DNA from: Rhodovulum sp. P5 | GTDB lineage: Bacteria; Pseudomonadota; Alphaproteobacteria; Rhodobacterales; Rhodobacteraceae | DNA: 64,000 nt | Assembly: GCF_002079305.1 (NCBI RefSeq) | Contig: NZ_CP015039.1 | Span: 3,022,001 to 3,086,000, forward strand | Reading direction: 5' to 3' | Shown here: piece after piece, positions 35,249 through 44,814 of the stretch | Layout of the letters: each line of letters opens with the position of its first letter | Position numbering within the stretch: the first letter of the stretch is position 1 | Position numbers and translations under genes: made by a program | The notes under the pieces: generated by a model | Databases searched by the model: none | What the model saw: the letters and a program-made list of their open reading frames with translations, nothing else | Told to the model about the DNA's origin: nothing

Positions 35249-35401
35249 GGGTTGGCCTCACGGGGACCTGCTGCGGAAAAGTACGGGACGATAGGCACTT
35301 GCGCTGATCCGCGGGCCTATGGGGCGTTGGGCATCTGATCGCTCAAGTTCACCAGTAAAACGCGTAAGTGATTGATATCGTTATGGCGAGATTGGCCAAA
35401 A

Positions 35402-37133
35402 TGTAACTACGCGAGGGTGATCAGGCGGGTTTTGGCAGGTTCAGGGTGTCGAAGAGGTCCAGTTGTTCGGGGGTCGGGGTGGTGAGGCCGTCGAGCTTTC
35501 GGTCGGCGATCCGGGCTTCGTGGCGGTGGATGCGCGCGAGCATGTCGAGGGCGGTTCGTGGGCTGGCGTCATGTCCTTTTGCCTTCAGCCGCATGCGCAT
35601 GACGCGGTAGAGGACGAGGGCGAGAAAGCAGATCAGCGCGTGGGCGCGGATGCGGTCGGGCAGCCGATGGTGGACGGGGGCGATCTCGATATCGGATTTC
35701 AGGACGCGGAAGCCGCGTTCGATATCGGCCAGCGACTTGTAGCGGGTCACGGTTGCGGTCGGCGTCAGGTCGGGGGCATTGGTCAGCAGGGCGAGCTTGC
35801 CGTCGAAGAGTTCGGCTCGGGCGACGGCGTCTTCGTCGATGCTGTAGCTGAACCGGTCGGCCTGCAGGTCTGCCTTGAGGAACCGGGTCAGTTCGGCCTC
35901 GGCCACGGCGCGCGTGAAGCGGCTATAGGCGCCGCGGTCGGAGGCGCGGCGGCCCCGCGCCGTCTGGCCGTCGTCTTGCGCATCGAGCTTGGCGACCATC
36001 TTTTCGGCCTGGGCTTCAAGTTCGGCGATGCGGGCGCGACGTCGTTCGGATTGGTCGGCGGCTCGAACGGGATCATGGGCGACGATCAGGCGATGGCCGG
36101 CAAAATTGCTTTCCGCCAGGCCGCCTTCGTCGAAGGCAAGGCCCCGAAAGGTCTCGACCAGATCGGCATAGCGACGGGCGGGGACGGCGAGGATGAACTC
36201 CAGCTTGCGGTCGTCCTGATCGGCCAGGGCGGTCAGTTCGTCGATGTTTTCAAGGCTGAGCAGGCCACGGTCGGCGACCAGGATGACACGCTGCACGGGA
36301 AACCGCTGCAACACCGTCTGCAGCATGCCCTGCAGGGTTTTCGTCTCCCCGACATTGCCGGGGTGGACCGTGTGCATGAGCGGCAGGCCGTCGGCGGTTT
36401 GCACGACGCCGAGCACGAATTGCCGGGCGATGCCACCGGTTTCCTTGTTCATGCCATAGGCGCGGAGGTCGTCGTCAACCTCTCCGTCGCCATGGATGCG
36501 CACCGTGGTCAGGTCGTAGAAGACCACGGCCAGGTCCCGATCGACCAGCGGACGGATTTGTCTGGCCAGTTCCATCTCGACCCGCTCGGCATGGTCCATC
36601 AGCGCATCCATGGCGCGGAGCAGATGTTGATGCGTGACGGTGTCCGGCATCGCGGGCATCGCGACCGTTTCCAGCCAGCGCAGGCAGCCCAGCTTGCTTG
36701 TGGGGTCGCACAACCGATTGAACACCATGGCGCGGACCAGCGCCTCCACGTCGACTTTCCGCTTGCCGGAACGCAGCGCACGGCCGAGGGCATGATCGAA
36801 ACCAAGGTCCTTCCACAACTCGTGCAGGGCAAAGACGTCGCCATAGCTGCGCGCCGCCTCGTAGGTGATCTCGGCCTTCTCGGGCTCGACCCGACCCGCG
36901 GCGCGACTGAGCCCCCGGATCAGCGCATCGAGCTGGCCATCCTTCATCCCGTCCACGCGCCCCAGATTGGCCACGACGCGCAGCCGGGGCTTGCCCGCCT
37001 CGTTACGGAAGGACTCGACAATCTGCAGATAGCGACGCCCGCCGCTCTCGGTGATGCGCGTGAACATGGCATGCAGGATATCGCACGTTTGGGCGCATTC
37101 ATAGGGTCTTAAACATCATAACGTGTAACTACA
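35402..37133. mobile_element. IS1634-family insertion sequence
   Basis: A single large transposase gene (35421-37067, minus) is bracketed by imperfect inverted ends: TGTAACTACGCG at 35402-35413 and CGTGTAACTACA at 37122-37133 (9 of 12 bases match as inverted repeats). Size of about 1.7 kb fits the family. The outer 8-mer GTAACTAC is also present as a direct repeat at both ends, so the exact termini and target duplication are not certain. Confidence 0.72.
35421..37067 (-). CDS. IS1634-family DDE transposase
   Basis: The 548-residue protein is full length and open, with the family opening MFTRITESGGRRYLQIVES and RLRVVANLGRVD. It continues with DDE catalytic segments VVFYDLTTVRIHG (first Asp) and VILVADRGLLSLENID (second Asp), and the C-terminal RIRAHALICFLALVLYRVMR. 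It belongs to the IS4-like RNase H-fold group (IS1634). The absence of frameshifts suggests that the element may still be active. It inserted between the Sel1-like gene and tRNA-Pro, at the edge of the surface/glycan cluster, consistent with that region being accessory. Confidence 0.95.
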   Translation of the reverse strand: MFTRITESGGRRYLQIVESFRNEAGKPRLRVVANLGRVDGMKDGQLDALIRGLSRAAGRVEPEKAEITYEAARSYGDVFALHELWKDLGFDHALGRALRSGKRKVDVEALVRAMVFNRLCDPTSKLGCLRWLETVAMPAMPDTVTHQHLLRAMDALMDHAERVEMELARQIRPLVDRDLAVVFYDLTTVRIHGDGEVDDDLRAYGMNKETGGIARQFVLGVVQTADGLPLMHTVHPGNVGETKTLQGMLQTVLQRFPVQRVILVADRGLLSLENIDELTALADQDDRKLEFILAVPARRYADLVETFRGLAFDEGGLAESNFAGHRLIVAHDPVRAADQSERRRARIAELEAQAEKMVAKLDAQDDGQTARGRRASDRGAYSRFTRAVAEAELTRFLKADLQADRFSYSIDEDAVARAELFDGKLALLTNAPDLTPTATVTRYKSLADIERGFRVLKSDIEIAPVHHRLPDRIRAHALICFLALVLYRVMRMRLKAKGHDASPRTALDMLARIHRHEARIADRKLDGLTTPTPEQLDLFDTLNLPKPA

Positions 37134-37412
37134 CGACTTCGGCCGAACTGCCCACCTCGCGCGCCTTAAGCTATTGAAATCCCATACCTGCGCTGAACGC
37201 GCTCACGCAGATTCCCCCGGATTTTGTCGAAGTTCGGCGTTCCGTTGACCGCTTTGGCAGCAGTGCGAACATGTGCTATCGCCTCATTGCCTACAGCGTC
37301 AGCGTTCCCGCTAGGGTGCGATGTGCTGTGACACACCAGTCAACGTCCTACTATCCGCGAGACAAAAACGAGACAACGACTGGAGAGGGTATCAGCTAAG
37401 TGCTTGATTTAT
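37134..37412. other. Gene-free stretch between IS end and tRNA-Pro
   Basis: About 280 bases with no convincing gene. It is less GC-rich than its surroundings (for example GAGACAAAAACGAGACAAC near 37360) and lies immediately 3-prime of the tRNA, a usual place for integrated elements, but no integrase piece or duplicated tRNA end could be recognised. Confidence 0.4.
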
Positions 37413-37489
37413 TGGTCGGAGTGAGAGGATTCGAACCTCCGGCCCCTGCCTCCCGAAGACAGTGCTCTACCAGGCTGAGCTACACTCCG
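37413..37489 (-). tRNA. tRNA-Pro (anticodon CGG)
   Basis: The 77-base minus-strand gene folds as a cloverleaf: acceptor CGGAGTG / CACTCCG, D-arm with AGCTCAGCCTGGTAGAGC, anticodon arm CTGTC-TTCGGGA-GGCAG (anticodon CGG, reading CCG), T-arm with GGTTCGAATCC, discriminator A and an encoded CCA end. It is intact. Its 3-prime side faces the IS1634 element. Confidence 0.97.
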
Positions 37490-37533
37490 ACCGTGGCAGG
37501 CGGATTAACCTGCTGCGAGGGCTTTGGCAAGGG

Positions 37534-38484
37534 TCAAACGGACGGATCTTCATCGCTTAGCAGGGCGGGGTCGGGGGCGATGCCGGGGCGGTCTGTCGCA
37601 GTCAGGGCGGGTTGGGTGCGAGAGACGTCTGGCTTGCCTTCGCGCAGAAGCACGATCAGGCCGCTGGCCACGATCACCGCCGAACCGAGGGCCGTTCCGG
37701 TGTCTGGCACTTCGGCGAAAAAGACATAGCCAAGCACCACGGCCCAGAGCATCTGCGAATATTGCATCGGGGCCACGACGACGGCCTCACCCGCGCGATA
37801 GGCGGCGATCATGAAGCTCATGGCCACCAGCGCACCGACCGAAACAAGCGCGAGCGCGCCGAAATGCAGAATTGGCATGGGCTGATAGACAAGCGGCAGC
37901 AAAAGGCCCATCGCGAAGACATTGCCCAACATCGGGTAGAGCAGCATCACGACGCTGCGTTCCTCCTGCCCGATCTTGCGCATGACGACGGCGACCAGAG
38001 AGCCGCTGAGCGCACCGACGAGCGCGGAGAGATGGCCAAGGGTCAGGTCGGTTGCGCCGAAGGGCCGCAGCACGATCAGAACGCCAAGCAGTCCGACCAC
38101 GACGGCGGCCCAGCGGCGGGGCCCTACATGTTCCCCCAGGATCGGCACCGAAAGCGCCGTGATCAGCAATGGCATCGCGAAGATCAGGGCATAGACCTGC
38201 GTGATGGGAATCGTGGCAAAGGCATAGAAGACGCACAGAAGGTGGATCATGATCGCCCCCATCCGGAGCGCCGTCCAACCCGGCCGGACAGGGCGCAGGC
38301 TGCCGACCTCGCGCTGGCGGATCAGCATCAGCAGGATCAGCGGAAAGCCCAGAAGCACGCTGAAGAAGACGATCTGGACGGGATGGTAATGGGCGCCGAG
38401 CGCCTTGATGATCGCGTCGTGCAGCGAGTAGATCGCAAAGCCGGTCAATGCCAGCACCGCGCCGCGGAGGTTGGATGATCCCAT
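37534..38484 (-). CDS. EamA/DMT-family transporter
   Basis: The 316-residue inner-membrane protein has about ten predicted helices arranged as two EamA repeats. The first starts at LRGAVLALTGFAIYSLHDAIIKALG and the second near DLTLGHLSALVGALSGSLVAV. RhaT/YdcZ-like drug/metabolite transporters of this type export amino acids, nucleobase-like compounds or other small metabolites. The cytosolic tail after residue 290 is short and polar. It lies in the same direction as the tRNA and leuB but with an 84-base gap from leuB, so co-transcription is uncertain. Substrate unknown. Confidence 0.9.
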   Translation of the reverse strand: MGSSNLRGAVLALTGFAIYSLHDAIIKALGAHYHPVQIVFFSVLLGFPLILLMLIRQREVGSLRPVRPGWTALRMGAIMIHLLCVFYAFATIPITQVYALIFAMPLLITALSVPILGEHVGPRRWAAVVVGLLGVLIVLRPFGATDLTLGHLSALVGALSGSLVAVVMRKIGQEERSVVMLLYPMLGNVFAMGLLLPLVYQPMPILHFGALALVSVGALVAMSFMIAAYRAGEAVVVAPMQYSQMLWAVVLGYVFFAEVPDTGTALGSAVIVASGLIVLLREGKPDVSRTQPALTATDRPGIAPDPALLSDEDPSV

Positions 38485-38568
38485 TGGGCCGATTCCCGGA
38501 GAAATGTCGGGATCACCCTTGCCGCAGGCGGGCGCGCGGGCAAGCCCCGCGTCGCCCGTTGGGAGCTA

Positions 38569-39672
38569 TCAGAGCGAGGCGTCCAGCGCAGCGAGGATCG
38601 CGTCGCCCATCTCTCGCGTGCTTGCCGGGGTGCCGCCCTCGGCCTGCATCAGGTCCGCGGTGCGCACGCCATCGGCCAGCACTTTCTCGACGGCCTTTTC
38701 CAGCCGCGTCGCTTCGTCCCCCTGGTCGAAGGAGTAGCGCAGCGCCATCGCAAAGCTGAGGATACAGGCGCAGGGGTTGGCCTTGCCTTGGCCCGCGATA
38801 TCGGGAGCCGAGCCGTGCACGGGCTCGTAAAGCGCCTTGGGTCGGCCATTGGCCATCGGAGCGCCGAGGCTGGCCGAGGGCAGCATGCCGAGAGAGCCGG
38901 TCAGCATTGCGGCCACGTCGGACAACAGGTCGCCGAACAGGTTGTCGGTGACGATCACGTCGAACTGCTTGGGCCACCGGCAAAGCTGCATGCCACCCGC
39001 ATCGGCATACATGTGGGACAGCTCCACCTCCGGGTAGTCCTCATCGTGCACCTTCTGCACGACCTCTCGCCAGAGGATGCCCGACTCCATCACATTGGCC
39101 TTCTCCATCGAGCAGACCTTGTTGCCGCGCTTTTTCGCCAGTTCGAAGGCTGAGCGTGCGACCCGGTCGATCTCGCTTTCGGTATAGCGCTGGGTGTTGA
39201 TGCCGACGCGCTCGTTGCCTTCCTCGAAAATCCCGCGGGGTTCGCCGAAATAGACGCCCGAGGTCAGCTCGCGCACGATCATGATGTCGAGGCCCGCCAC
39301 CACATCGGTTTTGAGCGAGGAAAAATCGGCCAGCGCGTCGAAGCACTGGGCAGGGCGCAGGTTGGCGTACAGGTCCATTTCCTTGCGCAGGCGCAAGAGG
39401 CCGCGCTCTGGCTTCACGCTGAAATCGAGCGTGTCGTATTTCGGCCCGCCGACGGCGCCCAGCAGGACCGCGTCGACTTCCTGTGCCTTGGCCATCGTCT
39501 CGTCTGCCAGCGGCACGCCATGAACGTCATAGGCCGCCCCGCCCACCAGATCCTCGGTCACATCAAAGGCCAGCCCGCGCTTGTCCCCGAACCAGTCGAT
39601 GATGCGGGAAACCTCGGCCATCACCTCGGGGCCGATGCCGTCGCCGGGCAGGATCAGAAGGGTGTTCGTCAT
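38569..39672 (-). CDS. leuB: 3-isopropylmalate dehydrogenase
   Basis: The 367-residue enzyme oxidatively decarboxylates 3-isopropylmalate with NAD+ in leucine synthesis. It shows the N-terminal [17 protein letters not shown], the substrate-binding region [19 protein letters not shown] and the family signature [27 protein letters not shown] (cited for location only). AAGGA at proper distance supports ATG 39672 and the usual family length; the longer opening to 39876 is a shadow of the next gene. It is separated from leuD and leuC by an unrelated phosphodiesterase-like gene and a plus-strand gene, so the leu genes are clustered but not one operon. Confidence 0.98.
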   Translation of the reverse strand: MTNTLLILPGDGIGPEVMAEVSRIIDWFGDKRGLAFDVTEDLVGGAAYDVHGVPLADETMAKAQEVDAVLLGAVGGPKYDTLDFSVKPERGLLRLRKEMDLYANLRPAQCFDALADFSSLKTDVVAGLDIMIVRELTSGVYFGEPRGIFEEGNERVGINTQRYTESEIDRVARSAFELAKKRGNKVCSMEKANVMESGILWREVVQKVHDEDYPEVELSHMYADAGGMQLCRWPKQFDVIVTDNLFGDLLSDVAAMLTGSLGMLPSASLGAPMANGRPKALYEPVHGSAPDIAGQGKANPCACILSFAMALRYSFDQGDEATRLEKAVEKVLADGVRTADLMQAEGGTPASTREMGDAILAALDASL

Positions 39673-39745
39673 GGGCTGCGGGTCCTTGTCCTGAAAAGCT
39701 TGTCGCTGAGAGTCGGCAAGGGCGTAGCGGCTGGCCCAGACGGGG

Positions 39746-40876
39746 TCAAGGCAGCGCGATATCCACCCAGACAAGACGGTGGCGAGAGGCGCGTGCGACG
39801 GTTTCGGCCAGTTCGCCCCCCTCTGGCCAGAAGACCCCCGACCCTGTGACGGACAGGTCGGCAGACGGCAGAACATAGTCCACCCTCAGGTTGCCCGGTC
39901 CGTCAGCGGCATCGTCCCAGTCGACCGTATCAAGGGCGGGGTCGCCCCGGTCATCCAGATTCGCGCCGCCCTGCAAATGGCTGGCCGCGGTGGCGCCATC
40001 GCTGGTGGGCTTGGGGTCGGTCAGGCGCGGGTCGTTCAGAAAGGCGCGCATCGCGGCGCTGCGCCCATCACCGTCCTCGGGGTCCAGGTTCGCGTCGCCA
40101 AGCACCACGAACGGCGCGGCGGGTGGAACGGCACCCGCCAATGCACCGTCAAGATAAAGCGACCACAGGCGCAATTCATCCCGGTTGCGCAGCCCGTTGG
40201 CATCCTCCGGCCCGTCAAAGACCGGCGGGGTCGCGTGAAAGGTCAGAAGGTGGAGAACTGTATCGCCCACCTTGACGGGCACATCCCAATGGGCCGTCGT
40301 CGAAAGGCGTTGTATCGCCTGCGCCTCGGCCGAGGGAAACGGGCCCTCGTCTTCTGGCAGGGTCGCGCCCGGCAGATCGGGCCAGAGCATGGTGGAGAAC
40401 TCCCGAACCTCGTCTTCGAGAATCGGGAACCGCGACAGGATCGCGATCCCGCCCTGACCCGCGAAATAGCCGAAACCCTGCGCGTCGCGCGGGCCGCCGG
40501 TGCGGCCATCGCCATCCATGTCCAGACCGGTGCGCAGCCCGGTATTCGGCGGGTGCGCAAAGTGATAGGTCAGGTCCAGTCCCTGCGCGCTGATCCGCTC
40601 TGCCAGCGCCTGCACGGCCAAACCATCCAGATCGTAGTCTATCCCCTGCAGGGCAAGAATGTCCGGGCGCATATGGGCGATGACCGCGACGACGGCGCGC
40701 ACCTGCGGGTCGTCGCCTTCCATGATGTCGCGCAACAACAACCCCGGACCTTTCCGGAACAACTCGGTATTGTAGGTGGCGACCCGCAGGTCGGCGGCCC
40801 ATGCCGGGGGGACAGACACCCCAATCAGTGCGGCCGCGCCCATGCCGGCCAGAAAACCCGTAAGCGGGGCTTGCAT
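39746..40876 (-). CDS. Exported endonuclease/exonuclease/phosphatase-fold protein
   Basis: The 376-residue product has a signal peptide ([22 protein letters not shown]) and an EEP fold: [49 protein letters not shown] and [14 protein letters not shown]. The catalytic Asp-Asn pair (GDANLD) and the final Asp/His region are kept, but the metal-binding Glu normally found in ALQE is Gly here. It is likely a periplasmic phosphodiesterase or phosphatase of this altered subgroup. Its stop lies 73 bases upstream of leuB in the same direction. Substrate unknown. Confidence 0.82.
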   Translation of the reverse strand: MQAPLTGFLAGMGAAALIGVSVPPAWAADLRVATYNTELFRKGPGLLLRDIMEGDDPQVRAVVAVIAHMRPDILALQGIDYDLDGLAVQALAERISAQGLDLTYHFAHPPNTGLRTGLDMDGDGRTGGPRDAQGFGYFAGQGGIAILSRFPILEDEVREFSTMLWPDLPGATLPEDEGPFPSAEAQAIQRLSTTAHWDVPVKVGDTVLHLLTFHATPPVFDGPEDANGLRNRDELRLWSLYLDGALAGAVPPAAPFVVLGDANLDPEDGDGRSAAMRAFLNDPRLTDPKPTSDGATAASHLQGGANLDDRGDPALDTVDWDDAADGPGNLRVDYVLPSADLSVTGSGVFWPEGGELAETVARASRHRLVWVDIALP

Positions 40877-40960
40877 CCTGCAACCTTCTCAATTCCGTCA
40901 CGTGACTTTACTAGACCGGCATCGACGGAAGAAGCCCGTGACAAGCAAGGGAGGCGCCAG

Positions 40961-41236
40961 ATGGCGACCTATCAGGCAATCTTGATGCATGGTGGCCGCG
41001 AGGCCGAGGCCACGCGTGAATTCGACGGCCCGGACGATCTGATGGCCGGGTCCCCGGCGGCAGTGATGCGCACCTATATGGAATGGGTCGACGCCCATGC
41101 CGGTGTCGGCCATGTGGATTATGAGCTGAACGCCGCGATGAAGAGCAAGGATGGCCGTGTCGTCACGACACTGGGCAGCCTGATCTTCCACGGGAACGAT
41201 CATCAGCCCTTTGTCTGCATGATCTCGAAAGGCTGA
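40961..41236 (+). CDS. Small hypothetical cytosolic protein
   Basis: The 91-residue product (MATYQAILMHGGREAEATREF) has no signal or membrane segment. The pattern of strands and the acidic patches suggests a compact alpha/beta protein. A strong AAGGGAGG precedes ATG 40961, so it is very probably expressed. It is the only plus-strand gene inside the leu region and converges with leuD across a GC-rich hairpin at 41248. I do not recognise a family. Confidence 0.7.
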   Translation: MATYQAILMHGGREAEATREFDGPDDLMAGSPAAVMRTYMEWVDAHAGVGHVDYELNAAMKSKDGRVVTTLGSLIFHGNDHQPFVCMISKG

Positions 41237-41247
41237 TCGCGACCTCG

Positions 41248-41267
41248 CCGGGGCCGGTCGGCCCCGG
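41248..41267. terminator. Hairpin between convergent genes
   Basis: A perfect 8-bp stem CCGGGGCC / GGCCCCGG with a GGTC loop lies 11 bases after the plus-strand stop and 27 bases past the leuD stop. There is no long T-run on either side; it may be a bidirectional terminator of moderate strength. Confidence 0.5.
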
Positions 41268-41293
41268 TGTCGTTGCGTCGGTTTCCGGCCCGA

Positions 41294-41899
41294 TCAGACC
41301 CAGGGGCGTTCCTGCGCCATCTTGCCTTCGAAGCCGTCGATGGCGGTCACCTTCTCAAGCGTCAGGCCGATATCGTCGAGCCCTTCCAGAAGGCAGTGCT
41401 TGCGGAAGGGGTCCACGTCGAAGGCGATCTCTTCGCCGTCCGATGTTGTGATGACCTGATTTTCCAGGTCCACCGTCATCCGGGCATTCGCCCCCTTCTC
41501 GGCATCCTTCATCAGGATATCCACCTGCTCTTGCGGCAGAACGACGGGCAGGATGCCGTTCTTGAAGCAGTTGTTGAAGAAGATGTCGGCAAAGCTGGGC
41601 GCCACGATGCAGCGGATCCCGAAATCCTTGATCGCCCAGGGCGCATGCTCGCGCGAGGAGCCACAGCCGAAATTGTCGCCCCCGATCAGGATTTCCGCGT
41701 CGCGGTACGCGGGCTTGTTCAGGACGAAATCTGGGTTTTCATTCCCGTTGTCGTCATAGCGCATCTCGTCGAAGAGATTGACGCCCAGCCCCTCGCGCTT
41801 GATCGTCTTCAGGAACTGCTTGGGGATGATCATGTCGGTATCGACATTGACCAGCGGCAGCGGTGCGGCAATGCCGGTGAGTTTTTCGAACTTGTCCAT
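41294..41899 (-). CDS. leuD: 3-isopropylmalate dehydratase small subunit
   Basis: The 201-residue protein is the swivelling small subunit of isopropylmalate isomerase: [33 protein letters not shown], then [22 protein letters not shown], which binds substrate, and [16 protein letters not shown] (given in parts for identification). AAGGAGG lies at proper distance from ATG 41899. It works with LeuC to convert 2- to 3-isopropylmalate. A gene for a surface protein and its terminator separate it from leuC, so leuD needs its own promoter, probably between 41900 and 42000. Confidence 0.98.
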   Translation of the reverse strand: MDKFEKLTGIAAPLPLVNVDTDMIIPKQFLKTIKREGLGVNLFDEMRYDDNGNENPDFVLNKPAYRDAEILIGGDNFGCGSSREHAPWAIKDFGIRCIVAPSFADIFFNNCFKNGILPVVLPQEQVDILMKDAEKGANARMTVDLENQVITTSDGEEIAFDVDPFRKHCLLEGLDDIGLTLEKVTAIDGFEGKMAQERPWV

Positions 41900-41999
41900 C
41901 TCCGGGCCTCCTTGATGCACATGGGCCTGTGCCTTGGCCGCTTCTGTTACTGGACAATCCGCGCCGGTGCAATCGGCACTGGGGCCATGGAGGGCGTTA

Positions 42000-42033
42000 A
42001 AAGCAAAGGGGCCGCGCACCCTGCGCGGCCCCT
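42000..42033 (-). terminator. Intrinsic terminator of the NIDO/VPLPA-CTERM gene
   Basis: An 11-bp stem (AGGGGCCGCGC with GCGCGGCCCCT, 42007-42033) is followed on the minus strand by TTTGCTTTTAA. It is directly downstream of the stop at 42056 and would stop transcription before leuD. Confidence 0.85.
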
Positions 42034-42055
42034 GTCATTTTCAATCCCTGGCAAA

Positions 42056-42874
42056 TCAGGCGTTGCGACGGCGGGCGGCGGCCCCCATGGCAGCGATGCC
42101 GGAGACGAGCAGCCAGCCGGCGGCCGGCAGCGGAACGACCGGGCCCGGATCGACGATGCCGTTGCGCGCTTCGAACAGGAAGCGGCCCTCAACCCCGATG
42201 TTGGAACCGACGTTCAGTGCGTTCGCGCCACCGTTCAGGAAGGCACCGTTCACGGCCGAACCTGCCAGTTCGTAGAACGTGCCCGCATCGCCCGTGCCGT
42301 TCGAAAAGCCGGCGCGGGCGGAATCGCCGCCCAGACCGTCCACACCGTTCGAGGCATCACCGGTTTCCCACTCGATATCGCCGTAGTTGAACTCAATATC
42401 GAAGTTGCCTGCGCCGGTGTCGGAGCGATCGATCAGCACAAGCTGGAACGAGTTCAGCTTGTCGGTGCGAACCGAGAAGTACCCGACGTCGATCCAGTTC
42501 ACGCCGAAGGCGGCATGCCCGTCGACCGTACCGGTGCCATAGCTCACCAGGTTGCCGGAACGCGTGTCGACGTCGGCGAAGAACGGCGCGATGATCTGAC
42601 GCCCGGTCGAGGTCAGATCGAACGGCGTGTAGGTGCCCAGCGCCGAATCGAATGTGACGTTGCCGTTGTTGTTGACGTAAAGCTGGGTGTTTTCGACGCC
42701 GAAGAAGTTCGCCGTGAACCCGATGCTGACAAGGCCCGTCGAGCTATCGTCGTTCGCCGCCAGCGTATTGCCGTCGAAGCCAGCGCGGATCGTGTCTGCG
42801 AGAGACGCACCAGCCGAAATACCAAATGTTGCGATAGTTGCAGCTGCAAATACAGCCTGTTTAAGAAACGACAT
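42056..42874 (-). CDS. NIDO-domain surface protein with VPLPA-CTERM sorting signal
   Basis: The 272-residue product has a signal peptide (MSFLKQAVFAAATIATFGISAGASLA-D), a NIDO-type domain with the typical LYVNNNGNVTFDSALGTYTPF and IIAPFFADVDTR, and a C-terminal VPLPAAGWLLVSGIAAMGAAARRRN. The latter is a VPLPA-CTERM motif, helix and basic tail, processed by an exosortase in Rhodobacterales. GGGGG precedes ATG 42874. It is placed between leuC and leuD, with its own terminator and a long upstream region holding a tandem repeat, so it seems to be an inserted, separately controlled gene. Such proteins are linked to EPS or biofilm surfaces. Confidence 0.92.
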   Translation of the reverse strand: MSFLKQAVFAAATIATFGISAGASLADTIRAGFDGNTLAANDDSSTGLVSIGFTANFFGVENTQLYVNNNGNVTFDSALGTYTPFDLTSTGRQIIAPFFADVDTRSGNLVSYGTGTVDGHAAFGVNWIDVGYFSVRTDKLNSFQLVLIDRSDTGAGNFDIEFNYGDIEWETGDASNGVDGLGGDSARAGFSNGTGDAGTFYELAGSAVNGAFLNGGANALNVGSNIGVEGRFLFEARNGIVDPGPVVPLPAAGWLLVSGIAAMGAAARRRNA

Positions 42875-43052
42875 GTCTTTCCCCCTCGTAAAGAGTCGGT
42901 GCCGAAATAGCGCCAACCTACGTTGGGGAAACTACCAAACAGCCGCCTTGCTGCAAGCGGAATGCGGCAACAATGTGTCGCACTGGCGCTCAAAATTTGA
43001 AACTGTTCCCAAGGCGTGGACGGTTGTTTGGAATTTCAAATATTTTGCATTA

Positions 43053-43105
43053 TTTGGGGGTTTAGCGCCCGGCCGGAAAGGCTTTGGGGGTTTAGCGCCC
43101 GGCCG
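43053..43105. repeat. Tandem pair of a 23-base direct repeat upstream of the NIDO gene
   Basis: The 23-base sequence beginning TTTGGGGGTTTAGCGCCCGG occurs at 43053-43075 and again at 43083-43105, spacing 30 bases (about three helical turns). It lies in the 272-base non-coding region between leuC and the NIDO gene, 180-230 bases upstream of the latter, and may bind a regulator or be a remnant duplication. Confidence 0.8.
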
Positions 43106-43146
43106 AAGGGAACTGGTGCCGGCCGGGCACAGCGTTTTGACTCTGC

Positions 43147-44553
43147 TCAGGTCAGGGTCCGCACATCCGTCAGATGTCCGGTGATGGCGGCGGCGGCGGC
43201 CATGACCGGGCTCATCAGATGGGTGCGTCCGCCGCGGCCCATGCGGCCCTCGAAGTTGCGGTTGGACGTGGCCGCGCAGCGTTCCCCGGGGGCCAGCTGG
43301 TCGGGATTCATGCCCAGACACATCGAACAACCCGCAAGGCGCCACTCGAAGCCGGCATCGGTGAAGATGGTGTCGAGTCCTTCTTCCTCGGCCTGCGCCC
43401 GGACAAGGCCAGAGCCCGGCACCACCATGCCGCGCACGCCGTCGGCCAGCTTCTTGCCCTTCAGGATTTCGGCTGCGGCGCGCAAATCCTCGATCCGCCC
43501 GTTCGTGCAGGAGCCGATGAAGACCGCGTCGACCTTGATGTCGGTGAGCGGCGTGCCCGGTTCCAGCCCCATATAGTCGAGTGAGCGGCGCGCGGCGTCG
43601 ACCTTGCCGCCGGCGAAGTCCTCTGGCGCCGGGACCTTGTCGGTGATGGGCAACACGTCCTCGGGGCTGGTGCCCCATGTCACCACGGGCGCGATCTCTT
43701 CGCCCTTGATCGTCACGACCTTGTCCCAATGGGCGTCGTCGTCGGAATAAAGCGTCTTCCACCAGGTCAGCGCCGCTTCCCACTGGGCACCCTTCGGTGC
43801 ATGGGGCCGGCCCTTTACATAGTCAAACGTCTTTTCGTCCGGGGCGATCAGGCCCGCGCGCGCGCCGCCCTCGATCGCCATGTTGCAGACGGTCATCCGG
43901 CCTTCCATCGACAGATCGCGGATCGCCTCGCCGCAATACTCGATGACATAGCCGGTGCCGCCGGCGGTGCCGGTCTTGCCGATCACGGCCAGGGTGATGT
44001 CCTTGGCCGTGACGCCGGGGCGCAGTTTCCCGGTGATCTCGACCTTCATGTTCTTCGATTTCTTCTGGATCAGCGTCTGGGTGGCCAGAACATGCTCCAC
44101 CTCGCTGGTGCCGATCCCGTGGGCGAGCGCCCCGAACGCGCCATGGGTGGCGGTGTGGCTGTCGCCGCACACCACGGTCATGCCGGGCAGCGTCCATCCC
44201 TGTTCGGGGCCGACAATATGCACGATGCCTTGGCGCACGTCGGACACGGGATAGTAGTTGATGCCGAAATCCTTGGCGTTCTTGTCCAGCGCCTCGACCT
44301 GAATGCGGCTTTCCTCGGTCATGTTGGCGACGTTCTCGCGCCCCTCGGTGGTGGGCACGTTGTGGTCGGGCACCGCGATGGTCTTTTCGGGCGCACGCAC
44401 GCTGCGTCCCGTCATGCGCAGCCCTTCGAAGGCTTGCGGGCTGGTGACCTCGTGCACGAGATGGCGGTCGATATACAGAAGGCAGGTGCCATCCTCGGCC
44501 TGATCGACCAGGTGGGCATCCCAAAGCTTGTCATAAAGTGTCTTGCCGGTCAT
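43147..44553 (-). CDS. leuC: 3-isopropylmalate dehydratase large subunit
   Basis: The 468-residue aconitase-family protein carries the [4Fe-4S] cluster that isomerises isopropylmalate. Visible parts are [19 protein letters not shown], the cluster Cys in [11 protein letters not shown], and the pair in [15 protein letters not shown] precedes ATG 44553. It is first in the minus-strand direction of the leu group (leuC, NIDO gene, leuD, then leuB further on). It diverges from the MscS gene over 261 bases that hold no other gene I can support. Confidence 0.98.
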   Translation of the reverse strand: MTGKTLYDKLWDAHLVDQAEDGTCLLYIDRHLVHEVTSPQAFEGLRMTGRSVRAPEKTIAVPDHNVPTTEGRENVANMTEESRIQVEALDKNAKDFGINYYPVSDVRQGIVHIVGPEQGWTLPGMTVVCGDSHTATHGAFGALAHGIGTSEVEHVLATQTLIQKKSKNMKVEITGKLRPGVTAKDITLAVIGKTGTAGGTGYVIEYCGEAIRDLSMEGRMTVCNMAIEGGARAGLIAPDEKTFDYVKGRPHAPKGAQWEAALTWWKTLYSDDDAHWDKVVTIKGEEIAPVVTWGTSPEDVLPITDKVPAPEDFAGGKVDAARRSLDYMGLEPGTPLTDIKVDAVFIGSCTNGRIEDLRAAAEILKGKKLADGVRGMVVPGSGLVRAQAEEEGLDTIFTDAGFEWRLAGCSMCLGMNPDQLAPGERCAATSNRNFEGRMGRGGRTHLMSPVMAAAAAITGHLTDVRTLT

Positions 44554-44814
44554 GGACCTCTCCGCGGCTAGTCTGCTGTCAGTTTGAAACGGGAAGGGTG
44601 TTCCGCCTCATAGGCGGGCAAGCACCGAATGCGTCGCGCCATAGAAGCGCCAGGGCAGGCGCGCGCGATCGTCCATGTCGAAGACGCGTTTCATGGCGAC
44701 CGAGATACGCCCTTGGCCCCCGGCGATCAAGGGCATGTGCTTGTCGATGCTGCGCCGCTCATGCCATGCTTGCCCGACGCCCGCCTTTTCGATGGCGGGC
44801 CTTGGGAAACGTGC

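Noticed and set aside
37134..37412. Attachment site of an integrated element at tRNA-Pro
   Set aside because: No second copy of the tRNA 3-prime end and no integrase gene were found within the window.
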